Shown in pieces: positions 1 through 8,173 of a stretch of DNA of 64,000 bases; within the stretch, counting starts at the first letter, position 1, and each line of letters begins with the position of its first letter. The position numbers were made by a program, and so were the translations under genes. Origin of the DNA: Corynebacterium suicordis DSM 45110 (GTDB taxonomy: Bacteria > Actinomycetota > Actinomycetes > Mycobacteriales > Mycobacteriaceae); contig NZ_JADKMY010000001.1 of the NCBI RefSeq assembly GCF_015351405.1, positions 992,001-1,056,000 of the forward strand, given 5' to 3'. The notes under the pieces were generated by a model. The model did no database searches. It was not told the origin of the DNA and was given only the letters and a program-made list of their open reading frames with translations.

Positions 1-1
1 C

Positions 2-502
2 CTCAAGCGGGTGACTCGCACCGGATTCGAGGATGGACTCTTCGCCGCATGGCGCAACGATCCCAATTTCGTGCTGAACCGGGACGATTACCGCAATGCC
101 TCCGTGCTGGTCGCTGGGCCAGACTTCGGTACCGGCTCTTCCCGCGAGCACGCTGTGTGGGCACTCATGGATTACGGCTTCCGCGTGGTCCTTTCCAGCC
201 GCTTCGCGGACATCTTCCGCGGAAACTCCGGCAAGGCAGGCCTGCTGGCCGCCACGCTGGAGCAGGAAGATATCGAGCTGATATGGAAGCTGCTGGAGCA
301 AAACCCAGGTCAAGAAATGACCATCAACCTGGAAGAGCGCACCGCCACCCTGGGCACGCACTCCTTCCAGCTCGAGGTTGACGACTACACGCGTTGGCGC
401 TTGATGGAGGGCCTCGATGACATCGGGCTGACCCTGCGCCAGGAGGCTGAGATCGAGGCTTTCGAAAAGGCCCGTCCCAGCTTCAAGCCGGTCACGCTGT
501 AG
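2..502 (+). CDS. leuD: 3-isopropylmalate dehydratase small subunit (5' end outside window)
   Basis: LeuD pairs with LeuC to isomerise 2-isopropylmalate to 3-isopropylmalate in leucine synthesis. The visible 166 codons carry the swivelling-domain signature ([20 protein letters not shown]) and the continuation [17 protein letters not shown]. The frame is open to the window edge ([18 protein letters not shown]) and family members are near 195-200 aa, so about 30 N-terminal residues lie upstream; the GTG at 11 is internal. leuC would be expected just upstream. The gene converges on the Nudix gene, with a hairpin between the two stops. Confidence 0.93.
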   Translation, partial: LKRVTRTGFEDGLFAAWRNDPNFVLNRDDYRNASVLVAGPDFGTGSSREHAVWALMDYGFRVVLSSRFADIFRGNSGKAGLLAATLEQEDIELIWKLLEQNPGQEMTINLEERTATLGTHSFQLEVDDYTRWRLMEGLDDIGLTLRQEAEIEAFEKARPSFKPVTL

Positions 503-508
503 TTCCTG

Positions 509-535
509 GCTGGTCTGGCCCCCGGCCGTACCAGC
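509..535. terminator. Hairpin between convergent leuD and mutT1
   Basis: Inverted repeat GCTGGT (509-514) with ACCAGC (530-535), and an inner GGCC/GGCC stem around a CCC loop. It begins 6 nt after the leuD stop and reaches into the opposite stop codon of the Nudix gene. There is no T-tract on either side, so it would be a weak or rho-assisted bidirectional terminator. Confidence 0.45.
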
Positions 536-1530
536 TACTTCACGGGGAGCGGGCTGGCCAGGTAATCCAGGCCCAGCAGCTTCTCTCCCTTGAAGTGCAG
601 CACCCAAATGCTGGACTTCTTCACGCGCATGTCTTCCACCTCGATGTCACTGGCCGCACAGATGCGGCTGAGCACACCCGGAATGACCGCACCTTGGGCC
701 ACCACAGCGGAAACCGGGGCAGTGGTGGCAGCGCGGAACGCGTCCATGGCCTTGGCGGAATCCTCGCTCCATCCCTCGTCGCCCAGATTGACATCCACGG
801 TCAGCTCCAGGCCCAGGTCCTGAGACACTGGCTCGCCGGTGTGCACGCAGCGCTCGGGAAGGGCGCTGGAGAGCACCGTTGGCCGGTAGCCTTCAACTGC
901 GGAGACCAGCATTTCTGATTGCCGACGCCCCTTCTTCGTCAGCGGACGCAGGTTGTCATCCCCAGCCCACCCCTTACGGTCATGGGCCTTGGCGTGGCGG
1001 ATGTAAAGCACGCGGCGATCGCAACCCAGAGCCAAAACTCCCTCGGCGGCCTTGACCACCTGGGAATCGACATCATAAGAGAGCAGCTCGTGGGCGGTTT
1101 CTACACTGACCCAACGGAGCTCATCCACCTCATCGTTCTTGATGAATTCTCCGCTAGTGACCTCGGCCGTCCAGTAGTAGACCACCTTGGTGCGGGAGCT
1201 CACAGGGTAATGCACGTAGCCCAGCAACCAGCCCAGGGTGGCATCGAAACCGGTTTCCTCTTTGATCTCGCGGATCGCGGTACCGGGAAGGTTTTCCCCT
1301 GGGTCCACTTTGCCCTTGGGCAGAGACCAATCGTCGTAACGAGGGCGGTGAACCACCGCGATCTCCAGCTCTCCGCCATTCACCTGGCGCCACAGCACCG
1401 CGCCGGAAGCAAACGTGGGGCGGGCGAACTCCTCGGTGGGGCCAGATCCAATGCGGCTGATGTGTCCATTGCCATGGTGGGAAAGCGCAAGAGAAGTGGA
1501 CAAATCGCCGATTCCGGAATGGGAGATCAC
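535..1530 (-). CDS. mutT1: Nudix hydrolase fused to histidine phosphatase (MutT1 type)
   Basis: Two-domain protein of 331 aa. Residues about 40-160 are a Nudix domain with a complete Nudix box (G73 to F95, RE..EE core). Residues about 170-331 are a histidine-phosphatase (RHG) domain starting with the LYIRHAKA motif (R178, H179). This architecture is that of mycobacterial MutT1 (317 aa), which hydrolyses 8-oxo-dGTP and diadenosine polyphosphates; the RHG domain probably dephosphorylates the diphosphate product. The start is GTG at 1530 with GAGG upstream; the first 35 residues are low in conservation, so an internal start is possible. It is divergent from gpsA. Confidence 0.9.
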   Translation of the reverse strand: MISHSGIGDLSTSLALSHHGNGHISRIGSGPTEEFARPTFASGAVLWRQVNGGELEIAVVHRPRYDDWSLPKGKVDPGENLPGTAIREIKEETGFDATLGWLLGYVHYPVSSRTKVVYYWTAEVTSGEFIKNDEVDELRWVSVETAHELLSYDVDSQVVKAAEGVLALGCDRRVLYIRHAKAHDRKGWAGDDNLRPLTKKGRRQSEMLVSAVEGYRPTVLSSALPERCVHTGEPVSQDLGLELTVDVNLGDEGWSEDSAKAMDAFRAATTAPVSAVVAQGAVIPGVLSRICAASDIEVEDMRVKKSSIWVLHFKGEKLLGLDYLASPLPVK

Positions 1531-1697
1531 AGGATTAATTCCTCACAAAGCAGGTAACTGATGCAGATTTTCACTAAACTTCCGTTGACAGGAAGTCTTC
1601 CTTCACAGGAAAAATGTCGCCCGCAGTGCACGAATAATCGTGGCGAGCGGCTAATGTCCAAATTATCGCACAACGAGAGCTTGGGAGAGGGTAGCGG

Positions 1698-2699
1698 ATG
1701 GTACAGGTCGCAGTGATGGGGGCTGGATCATGGGGCACAACCGTGGCCAAGGTTTTCGCGGATGCCGGCAATAGCGTCTCGCTGTGGGCTCGGCGCGAAG
1801 AGATCGCGCAGGATATCCGTGAGAATCACCGGAACTCTTCTTACCTCGGGGATATCGCCCTGCCGGAAGCCCTCTATGGCACCGCCGATCCCAAAGAAGC
1901 GCTGGAAGGTGCGGAGATCGTGGTGCTGGGTGTGCCCTCGCAGTCCCTCCGTAAGAACTTGGAAAAGTGGAAGTCGCTGATCCCTCCGGATGCCTCCGTG
2001 GTCTCCCTGGCCAAGGGCATCGAGCACAGCTCCGGATTGCGCATGAGTCAGCTCATCGCGGAGGTGGCAGAGGTCGAGCCCGCCCGCGTGGCCGTGCTCA
2101 CCGGCCCGAACCTGGCCAAGGAAGTAGCGCAGGAACAGCCTGCTGCGACCGTTGTGGCCTGCACCGATACCGACCGCGCCCAGCTGATCCAGGCAGCCGT
2201 GGCCGCGCCGTACTTCCGCCCGTACACCAACACGGACGTGGTGGGCTGTGAGATCGCGGGCACGTGCAAGAACGTGATCGCGTTGGCAGCAGGCATCTCC
2301 GCGGGCCTGGGTTTTGGTGATAATTCCACGGCTACGGTGGTGACCCGTGGCCTGGCGGAAACCACGCGGCTGGCTCTGGAGCTGGGTGCAGATGCCCGCA
2401 CCTTGGCAGGCCTGGCGGGCATGGGCGATCTGGTAGCCACCTGCACTTCTCCGCTGTCCCGCAACCGCACGTTCGGCTATCACCTGGCGCAGGGCAACAC
2501 GGTGGAGGAAGCTGCAGAGGCCACCAAGGGACAGGTGGCCGAAGGCGTGGTTTCCAGCCAGTCCGTCTCCGAGCTGGCGGCCAAGGTGGGGGTAGAAATG
2601 CCGATCACCGATGCGATCGTGGAAATCTGCCACCGCGGTGCCAACGCGCAGGACGAGATCCAGAATCTCCTCGGACGCTCCAAGAAGTCCGAGCTCTAA
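1698..2699 (+). CDS. gpsA: NAD(P)H-dependent glycerol-3-phosphate dehydrogenase
   Basis: Reduces dihydroxyacetone phosphate to sn-glycerol 3-phosphate, the backbone for phospholipids. The 333-aa length is typical. The N-terminal Rossmann loop is GAGSWGT (residues 8-14); the C-terminal half has the [11 protein letters not shown] segment with the catalytic Lys and the [13 protein letters not shown] motif. ATG at 1698 is preceded by GGGAGAGGG. It lies 77 nt upstream of ddlA on the same strand, as in mycobacteria, and the two are probably cotranscribed. Confidence 0.96.
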   Translation: MVQVAVMGAGSWGTTVAKVFADAGNSVSLWARREEIAQDIRENHRNSSYLGDIALPEALYGTADPKEALEGAEIVVLGVPSQSLRKNLEKWKSLIPPDASVVSLAKGIEHSSGLRMSQLIAEVAEVEPARVAVLTGPNLAKEVAQEQPAATVVACTDTDRAQLIQAAVAAPYFRPYTNTDVVGCEIAGTCKNVIALAAGISAGLGFGDNSTATVVTRGLAETTRLALELGADARTLAGLAGMGDLVATCTSPLSRNRTFGYHLAQGNTVEEAAEATKGQVAEGVVSSQSVSELAAKVGVEMPITDAIVEICHRGANAQDEIQNLLGRSKKSEL

Positions 2700-2776
2700 C
2701 CCAACTTTCCGCAACGCCCAGCAGTTGCGCCGGGGGAGATCGGTAAAAGCTTGGTGGATCGGTAAAGTGGTCTCCC

Positions 2777-3916
2777 GTGATGGATACTTCGGCAAACACG
2801 GTTGGCAATGGTTCGGATTCTCGGGCAGGGGATTCCCGCTTGCGGGTGCTCGTTCTTTTCGGGGGGCAGTCCACCGAGCATTCGGTGTCCTGCATTTCCG
2901 CAGGTGCAGTGATGTCTCACCTGGATCCGCAGCGCTACGAAGTGATCCCCGTGGGCATCTCCCCAGATGGGGCATGGGTTCCCCAGCATGCCGAGCTCAC
3001 GCAGCTGTGCGAGCAGCTCAAGGCTCAAGGCGCGCAGATGCCCGAGGTCCAGGACTCCGGCGAGCACGTCCAACTGGTGATCGGCGGCCAGCCCGGTCAG
3101 TTGCGCTACACCACCGGCCAGCGCGCGAGTGAAGAGTTTGCGCAGGTCGACGTAATCTTCCCTGTCCTCCACGGCATGAACGGCGAGGACGGCACCATCC
3201 AGGGACTCTTCGACCTCACCGGCGTGCCCTACGTGGGCAATGGCGTGCTGGCCTCCGCCGCGGGCATGGACAAGGTATTCACCAAGAAGCTGGCCCGCGA
3301 GGCCGGCATCCCCGTCACCCACGAGCTGGTGATCGCTGAACCGCGCGAGCTCACCGAGTCTGAGCAGCAAGAACTCGGCCTGCCCGTCTTCGTGAAGCCC
3401 GCCCGCGGTGGCTCGTCCATCGGCATCTCCAAGGTATCCGCGTGGGAGGATCTCGCCCCAGCCGTGGCCGAGGCCTTCGCCCACGATGACAAGGTGGTCA
3501 TCGAATCCATGATCTACGGCTCCGAGGTGGAGTGCGGCGTGCTGCAGAAGCCTTCCGGCGAGCTGATCGCTTCCGTCCCCGCCCTCTTGCAGGGCACCGA
3601 GGATGGGGATGAAGGTTTTTATGGGTTCGACGCCAAGTACGTGGCCAACACGGTTTCCGCAGCCATTCCTGCACCTCTTGACCCAGAGATGACCCGCCAG
3701 ATCCAGAACTGGTCAGTGGCCACCTTCCAGGCCCTGGGCTGCCAGGGCTTGGCGCGCGTGGATTTCTTCGTCACGGACAAGGGTCCAGTGCTCAATGAGA
3801 TCAACACCATGCCCGGCTTCACGCCCATCTCGATGTACCCGAAGATGTTCGCAGCAACGGACGTGGCCTATGGCGAACTGCTGGATACCCTGATTGAAAG
3901 CGGAGTGCGCGGCTAG
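2777..3916 (+). CDS. ddlA: D-alanine--D-alanine ligase
   Basis: ATP-grasp ligase that makes D-Ala-D-Ala for peptidoglycan. Landmarks: VLVLFGGQSTEHSVSC near the N-terminus, the ATP-binding loop PARGGSSIGIS, and the C-terminal RVDFFVTDKGPVLNEINTMPGFTPISMYP with the metal-binding Glu/Asn. 379 aa, normal for the family. GTG at 2777 and ATG at 2780 are adjacent in frame and either could start. Its TAG stop overlaps the stop of the opposite DUF3515 gene in a shared CTAG. Confidence 0.96.
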   Translation: MMDTSANTVGNGSDSRAGDSRLRVLVLFGGQSTEHSVSCISAGAVMSHLDPQRYEVIPVGISPDGAWVPQHAELTQLCEQLKAQGAQMPEVQDSGEHVQLVIGGQPGQLRYTTGQRASEEFAQVDVIFPVLHGMNGEDGTIQGLFDLTGVPYVGNGVLASAAGMDKVFTKKLAREAGIPVTHELVIAEPRELTESEQQELGLPVFVKPARGGSSIGISKVSAWEDLAPAVAEAFAHDDKVVIESMIYGSEVECGVLQKPSGELIASVPALLQGTEDGDEGFYGFDAKYVANTVSAAIPAPLDPEMTRQIQNWSVATFQALGCQGLARVDFFVTDKGPVLNEINTMPGFTPISMYPKMFAATDVAYGELLDTLIESGVRG

Positions 3917-4887
3917 CGCTGATCTTCTTTTTCCATGGTCTGGGAAATCGCGGTGGTGACAGCGTTCACCACCGCGTTTCCTGCGTTATTGGGCATGGAT
4001 ATCGCCACGATCTGCTGGTGGCTCAGCGCGTACCACACGCCAACGGTGGAACCTTGAGCCAATTTTGGCTCGGCGAACCACGCGACATCATCCACCTGAG
4101 TGACCCTTTCGCCCGGCGCGTAGCTTTCCGGCAGCTCGGCTCCGCATCGCACCACCACTGGCTCGGCGGCATCCTGGCTTAAGTAGGTGGCGCTGGCGGA
4201 AGGCGCATCCTCGTGCGTGGTGCGGGAGTAGTTCTCAATATCCTGCGGCAGCGCATTCAGGAACTTGTCACACGTGGCGGCGGCAGCCTTCGCATCCCCC
4301 CGTGAACCTTGGGCCATGGGGATCGTGGAGAGCGGGTACGCCCCTGGGGCGGGACCATCGGCGGTGAAGGAGTGCGAAGCTTCGCCCAAGTCCGCGAGCT
4401 GGGATTCGATATCCGCATCTGCCGTGATAGCCACCGTGGGGGAAGAATCCACCAGGTACCAGGTGCGGAGAGTGGAGCCCGGGGTGGCGTCGTTCACTTC
4501 AAACCATCGCGCCCCACCAGCCTCAACGGTCTCCGACAACACGGTGTACTGATCCGGCATCCGCACGCCGCAACGCACGGTGAGCTCAGCCTTGGAAAGG
4601 TTGCGGAAGGCAGCAGCGCCGGCTGGGGCAGGATCCACTATGCCCACGTTCCGATAATCCCCGAGAGAATCGGGAAGGTTGCCCACATAATCCGTGCAGG
4701 CGGAAGACTGGGCATCAGGGGCATCGGCCTGTCCCATCGCCACGGGCACCATGGACTGGCGCTCCATGAAGATGCGTGCGCCCGCGATCACGGCGAAGGT
4801 GAACACCACGGCAAGCACAAGCGCCAGCACCACAACCACGCGGGAGTATGAGGAACCGGACCGGGGAGTAGAGACCTGAGTGGACAT
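3913..4887 (-). CDS. Membrane-anchored protein with two tandem DUF3515 domains
   Basis: 324 aa with a single N-terminal transmembrane segment (about residues 19-41), so most of the protein should be outside the membrane. Two homologous units follow, about residues 62-172 and 204-318. Each starts with a Cys near an LP motif, has a second Cys in RCG..[ML]P, then WF and W[YV]. The position between ddlA and thiL is that of the single-domain DUF3515 gene of mycobacteria and other corynebacteria. The paired cysteines in each unit suggest one disulfide per domain. Function unknown. The stop overlaps ddlA through CTAG. Confidence 0.88.
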   Translation of the reverse strand: MSTQVSTPRSGSSYSRVVVVLALVLAVVFTFAVIAGARIFMERQSMVPVAMGQADAPDAQSSACTDYVGNLPDSLGDYRNVGIVDPAPAGAAAFRNLSKAELTVRCGVRMPDQYTVLSETVEAGGARWFEVNDATPGSTLRTWYLVDSSPTVAITADADIESQLADLGEASHSFTADGPAPGAYPLSTIPMAQGSRGDAKAAAATCDKFLNALPQDIENYSRTTHEDAPSASATYLSQDAAEPVVVRCGAELPESYAPGERVTQVDDVAWFAEPKLAQGSTVGVWYALSHQQIVAISMPNNAGNAVVNAVTTAISQTMEKEDQR

Positions 4888-5017
4888 AGGAATTCATCTT
4901 AGTGGGCGCCAAGACAGGGACAATGGGCGGGCAAGAGACGGGCAATGAGCATGACGGGGGCCAGTCACGTAAGTTGAGCAGTCGGAGCACTTGCCGGACA
5001 AAACAACGAGGACGAGC

Positions 5018-6001
5018 ATGACACGACACACCACGGTGGAGCAGGCGGGAGAGGCAGGCACCATCGCCGCCATCCGCTCTGCAGCACCAAGTTCAATCAA
5101 TGGTGACGATGCGGCCGTGCTGGACTCCACGGCGTCGAACTCCAGGCAGGTGTGCAGCACAGACATTCTGGTGCGTGGCAGGCACTTCCGCTTCCGCTAT
5201 TCCTCCCCGTTCGAGGTGGGGGTCAAGGCAGTCTCGCAAAACTTCGCGGATATTCAGGCCATGGGTGGGCGGCCCACCGCATTGCTGCTGGCCATCGCCA
5301 CGCCGGGGGATATGGAGTTGGAGACAATCTCTGAGCTGGCGCGGGGAATCCATTCGGCAGCCGCCCCGTTTGGCGCAGAGCTGGTGGGTGGAGATGTGGT
5401 GCGATCCAAGGACCTGGTTATTTCCCTCACCGCGCTGGGTGAGCTGGGCGGACCCGCTGCAGCGTTGACCTTGGATGGCGCCGGGGTGGGCCACCAGGTG
5501 ATCGCCACCGGGCCGATCGGTTATTCCGCTGCAGGACTGTGCATCTTGGAGCATTTCGGCTCCCGTAAATCAGTGCCCCAGGATGACCACATCCTGCAGA
5601 AGCTGGTGAGCTGGCACTGCGCCCCGGAGCTGGAGCCTGGGCGAGGAACCGTGGCCCGCGCAGCAGGAGCCAGCTCCATGACCGATAACTCCGATGGCCT
5701 GGTGGCGGATCTCTCCGTAATCGCGCAGCGCTCTGGAGTGAGCATCGACCTGAACCCAGAAGCCCTAGCCCCGGATGACATGCTTCTGCACGCCGCAGAG
5801 CGCACCGGTGGGGACCCGTGGGAATGGGTGCTCACGGGAGGGGAGGACCACACGCTCGTGGGCACCACCGATTCCCGGTTGCCGGCGAATTACCGGCCGA
5901 TTGGGATGGTGCGTCGGCTAGCAGACGATGACCCGAACGCCGCGTTCGTCACAGTGGGCGGCGAAAAGCCTGCCTACACCAAGGGGTGGCAGTCATTGTG
6001 A
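5018..6001 (+). CDS. thiL: Thiamine-monophosphate kinase
   Basis: Phosphorylates thiamine monophosphate to the active cofactor thiamine diphosphate. PurM/AIR-synthase fold: GDDAAVLDS near the N-terminus binds Mg-ATP, followed by [16 protein letters not shown] and [21 protein letters not shown] and LTGGEDH lie in the C-terminal half. I chose ATG 5018 (327 aa) rather than the in-frame TTG at 4991 because GAGGACG sits 7 nt ahead and homologues begin near this point. The stop overlaps the ung start (GTGA), indicating translational coupling. Confidence 0.94.
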   Translation: MTRHTTVEQAGEAGTIAAIRSAAPSSINGDDAAVLDSTASNSRQVCSTDILVRGRHFRFRYSSPFEVGVKAVSQNFADIQAMGGRPTALLLAIATPGDMELETISELARGIHSAAAPFGAELVGGDVVRSKDLVISLTALGELGGPAAALTLDGAGVGHQVIATGPIGYSAAGLCILEHFGSRKSVPQDDHILQKLVSWHCAPELEPGRGTVARAAGASSMTDNSDGLVADLSVIAQRSGVSIDLNPEALAPDDMLLHAAERTGGDPWEWVLTGGEDHTLVGTTDSRLPANYRPIGMVRRLADDDPNAAFVTVGGEKPAYTKGWQSL

Positions 6002-6666
6002 GTGGAGTTCAAGACCTCATTGCTGAGCTAGGCAAAGACGTGCACCCGGAATGGAAGCTCCCGGGCATCGAGGCAGTGCTGGCGGATGTGCTGACTGAAG
6101 ATGCACAGATTCTCCCCGAACCACCCCGGATTCTGCGCGCGCTGCAGATGGCTCCCCAAGACGTGCGCGTACTGATCGTGGGCCAGGATCCTTATCCCAC
6201 CCCGGGGCACGCGGTGGGTCTGTCCTTCTCCGTGGACCTCGCGCCGGGAGAGCGGTTGCCAAAATCCCTGGCGAATATCTTCGCGGAGTACCAGACAGAC
6301 CTGGGGCTGGACCGTCCCACCAGTGGCGACCTCACGCCTTGGGCAGAACAGGGCGTAATGCTGCTCAACCGAGTGCTCACCGTTCGTGCTGGTCAGCCCG
6401 CCTCTCACCACAATCGCGGGTGGGAGGAGATCACGGAGTCGGTGGTGCGCCAAGTGGCCGAGCGTCCTGACACCGTGGCCATCCTGTGGGGCAAGCCCGC
6501 GCAGAAGTTCGCCCCGCTGTTCGGTGAGGAACGCGTGATCGTCTCCCCGCACCCCTCGCCTTTGTCCGCGTATCGCGGGTTCTTCGGCTCGCACCCATTC
6601 ACCGGGGCCAATCAACTGCTGGCCAATCTGGGCGCTGATCCCGTGAATTGGGACCTGAACCGATAG
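5998..6666 (+). CDS. ung: Uracil-DNA glycosylase
   Basis: Removes uracil from DNA in base-excision repair. Family 1 motifs are intact: [19 protein letters not shown] (water-activating loop) and [13 protein letters not shown] (DNA-intercalation loop). The start is taken as GTG 5998, overlapping the thiL stop, with AAGGGGTGG upstream; 222 aa, usual family length. An in-frame GTG at 5986 is less likely because it lacks a ribosome site. Confidence 0.95.
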   Translation: MSGVQDLIAELGKDVHPEWKLPGIEAVLADVLTEDAQILPEPPRILRALQMAPQDVRVLIVGQDPYPTPGHAVGLSFSVDLAPGERLPKSLANIFAEYQTDLGLDRPTSGDLTPWAEQGVMLLNRVLTVRAGQPASHHNRGWEEITESVVRQVAERPDTVAILWGKPAQKFAPLFGEERVIVSPHPSPLSAYRGFFGSHPFTGANQLLANLGADPVNWDLNR

Positions 6667-6676
6667 GCTGTTGCAC

Positions 6677-8173
6677 ATGTCAGAAAACCTCGACGGCCCC
6701 TTGATTGCTCAATGGGCGCGCCGGGCGGCCGCTGGATTGAGGGAACGTCAGGCGGAGATCAACCGTCTCAACGTGTTCCCCATTGCGGATTCGGATACCG
6801 GATCCAACATGGCTTACACCATGACAGCCGCGGTGGATTCCGCGGAATCGGCCGATGAGGATGACACCCAAACCCTCACCACCGCTTTGGCCTCCGGTGC
6901 CGTGCGCGGTGCGCGGGGAAACTCCGGGATGGTGCTGTCCCAGGTGCTGCGCGCGCTGGCGGATACCGCCTCCACCGGGCCCGTTGACGGCAGCGCGGTG
7001 GCGCGGATGTTGCGCCTGTCCGTGGACTTCGTGAAGAGTTCCATCTCCTCGCCGGTGGAGGGCACAATCCTCAGCGTGCTCCGCGCAGCTGCCGAAGGGG
7101 CTGCCAATGGGCGGGAATCCCTGCAGGAAACCGTGGGCAATGCGCTGCACGCTGCCGAAGCAGCCCTGGAACGCACGCCCGAGCAGCTCGACGTGTTGGC
7201 CAAGGCCGGAGTGGTAGACGCAGGCGGCCGCGGCCTGGTGGTCATCCTGCAATCGCTCTACGAGGTGCTCGGGGGTGCGCCTGCTGAGGATGCTGTTGGT
7301 GATCGGGGTGCTGGGCCCGCTGATGATGCCGAGTCCGCTGACGGCGCTGCAGGAAAGGGGGAGGAGAACGGTCACGCCGGGAAGAACATTGGCAGCGGCA
7401 TCGAGCTTGAGGTGATGTTCATGTTCGACGCCACCTCTGACCCCTTCGCGACGGACAACCTCCGCGAATACCTGCATCGGGTGGGCAACAGCGTGGTGTT
7501 CGCCGCGGCCCAACCCGAGGTGCACCGCGTGCATGTGCACTCCCGGGTTGCTGGTGCGGTGATTGAAAAGGCCTACGAGCTGGGGAAGGTATCGGATCTT
7601 CGGCTGGAGGTGCTGCCCGAGCAGGAGATTTCACGCACTCCCATCATTGCGTTGACTCCCGGAGGTGGAGCTGCGGAGATCTTCGAATCGGTGGGCGCGA
7701 TTGCCCTTGATGTGGATACCGCCAGCGATAGGGAGATCCACGAACTACTGACCGCTACCGGACCCGGTTCTGCCGTGGTGCTGACCAACGGGCGGGATGC
7801 CTCCCGCGTGCTCAACCGCGGCGTGGAGATCAGCGTGATCAACACCGCCTCCCTGGTGGGTGGCTTGGCCGCACTGGCTGTGCATGACGCAGACAATGAC
7901 TTCGATGATGACCTCGAAGACATGGTGGATGCTGTCTCCGCCCAGCGATTCCAGATCACCACCGAAGCAGAGATGACCTCCGCCATCGATGCGCTGCTGG
8001 AAGAGGGTGGCGAACTGGTTACCTTGCTGTGGTCCACCCCAGAAGTCAGCGAAGAAGCGATGGAAAACCTGCGCCAACACATGGCGCACAACCATCCGGA
8101 CGTGGAATTTCACGATTACCCAGCCGAAGCCATGGGCACCGCTGGCTCTGCCGTGGAGATTGGAGTGGAGTAG
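6677..8173 (+). CDS. DAK2-domain kinase, FakA/YloV-like
   Basis: 498 aa. The N-terminal DAK2 (DhaL-type) domain has NVFPIADSDTGSNM, the Asp-rich Mg-ATP loop, and GARGNSGMVLSQ. A Gly/Ala/Asp-rich linker (about residues 210-240) leads to the C-terminal FakA domain containing HVHSRVAGAVIEKAYELG. In Firmicutes the homologue FakA phosphorylates fatty acids held by FakB proteins, and it often precedes recG as here. No FakB (DegV) gene is in the window, so the acyl carrier is unknown. ATG 6677 is preferred over TTG 6671. It abuts recG with no gap. Confidence 0.86.
   Translation: MSENLDGPLIAQWARRAAAGLRERQAEINRLNVFPIADSDTGSNMAYTMTAAVDSAESADEDDTQTLTTALASGAVRGARGNSGMVLSQVLRALADTASTGPVDGSAVARMLRLSVDFVKSSISSPVEGTILSVLRAAAEGAANGRESLQETVGNALHAAEAALERTPEQLDVLAKAGVVDAGGRGLVVILQSLYEVLGGAPAEDAVGDRGAGPADDAESADGAAGKGEENGHAGKNIGSGIELEVMFMFDATSDPFATDNLREYLHRVGNSVVFAAAQPEVHRVHVHSRVAGAVIEKAYELGKVSDLRLEVLPEQEISRTPIIALTPGGGAAEIFESVGAIALDVDTASDREIHELLTATGPGSAVVLTNGRDASRVLNRGVEISVINTASLVGGLAALAVHDADNDFDDDLEDMVDAVSAQRFQITTEAEMTSAIDALLEEGGELVTLLWSTPEVSEEAMENLRQHMAHNHPDVEFHDYPAEAMGTAGSAVEIGVE

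Noticed and set aside
922-7435. GGCGTCG/CGACGCC words near 924, 3629, 4486, 5131 and 7425
   Set aside because: They lack the A-rich purine extension and fit ordinary Asp-Ala or Gly-Val codons, so I did not count them as motif copies.
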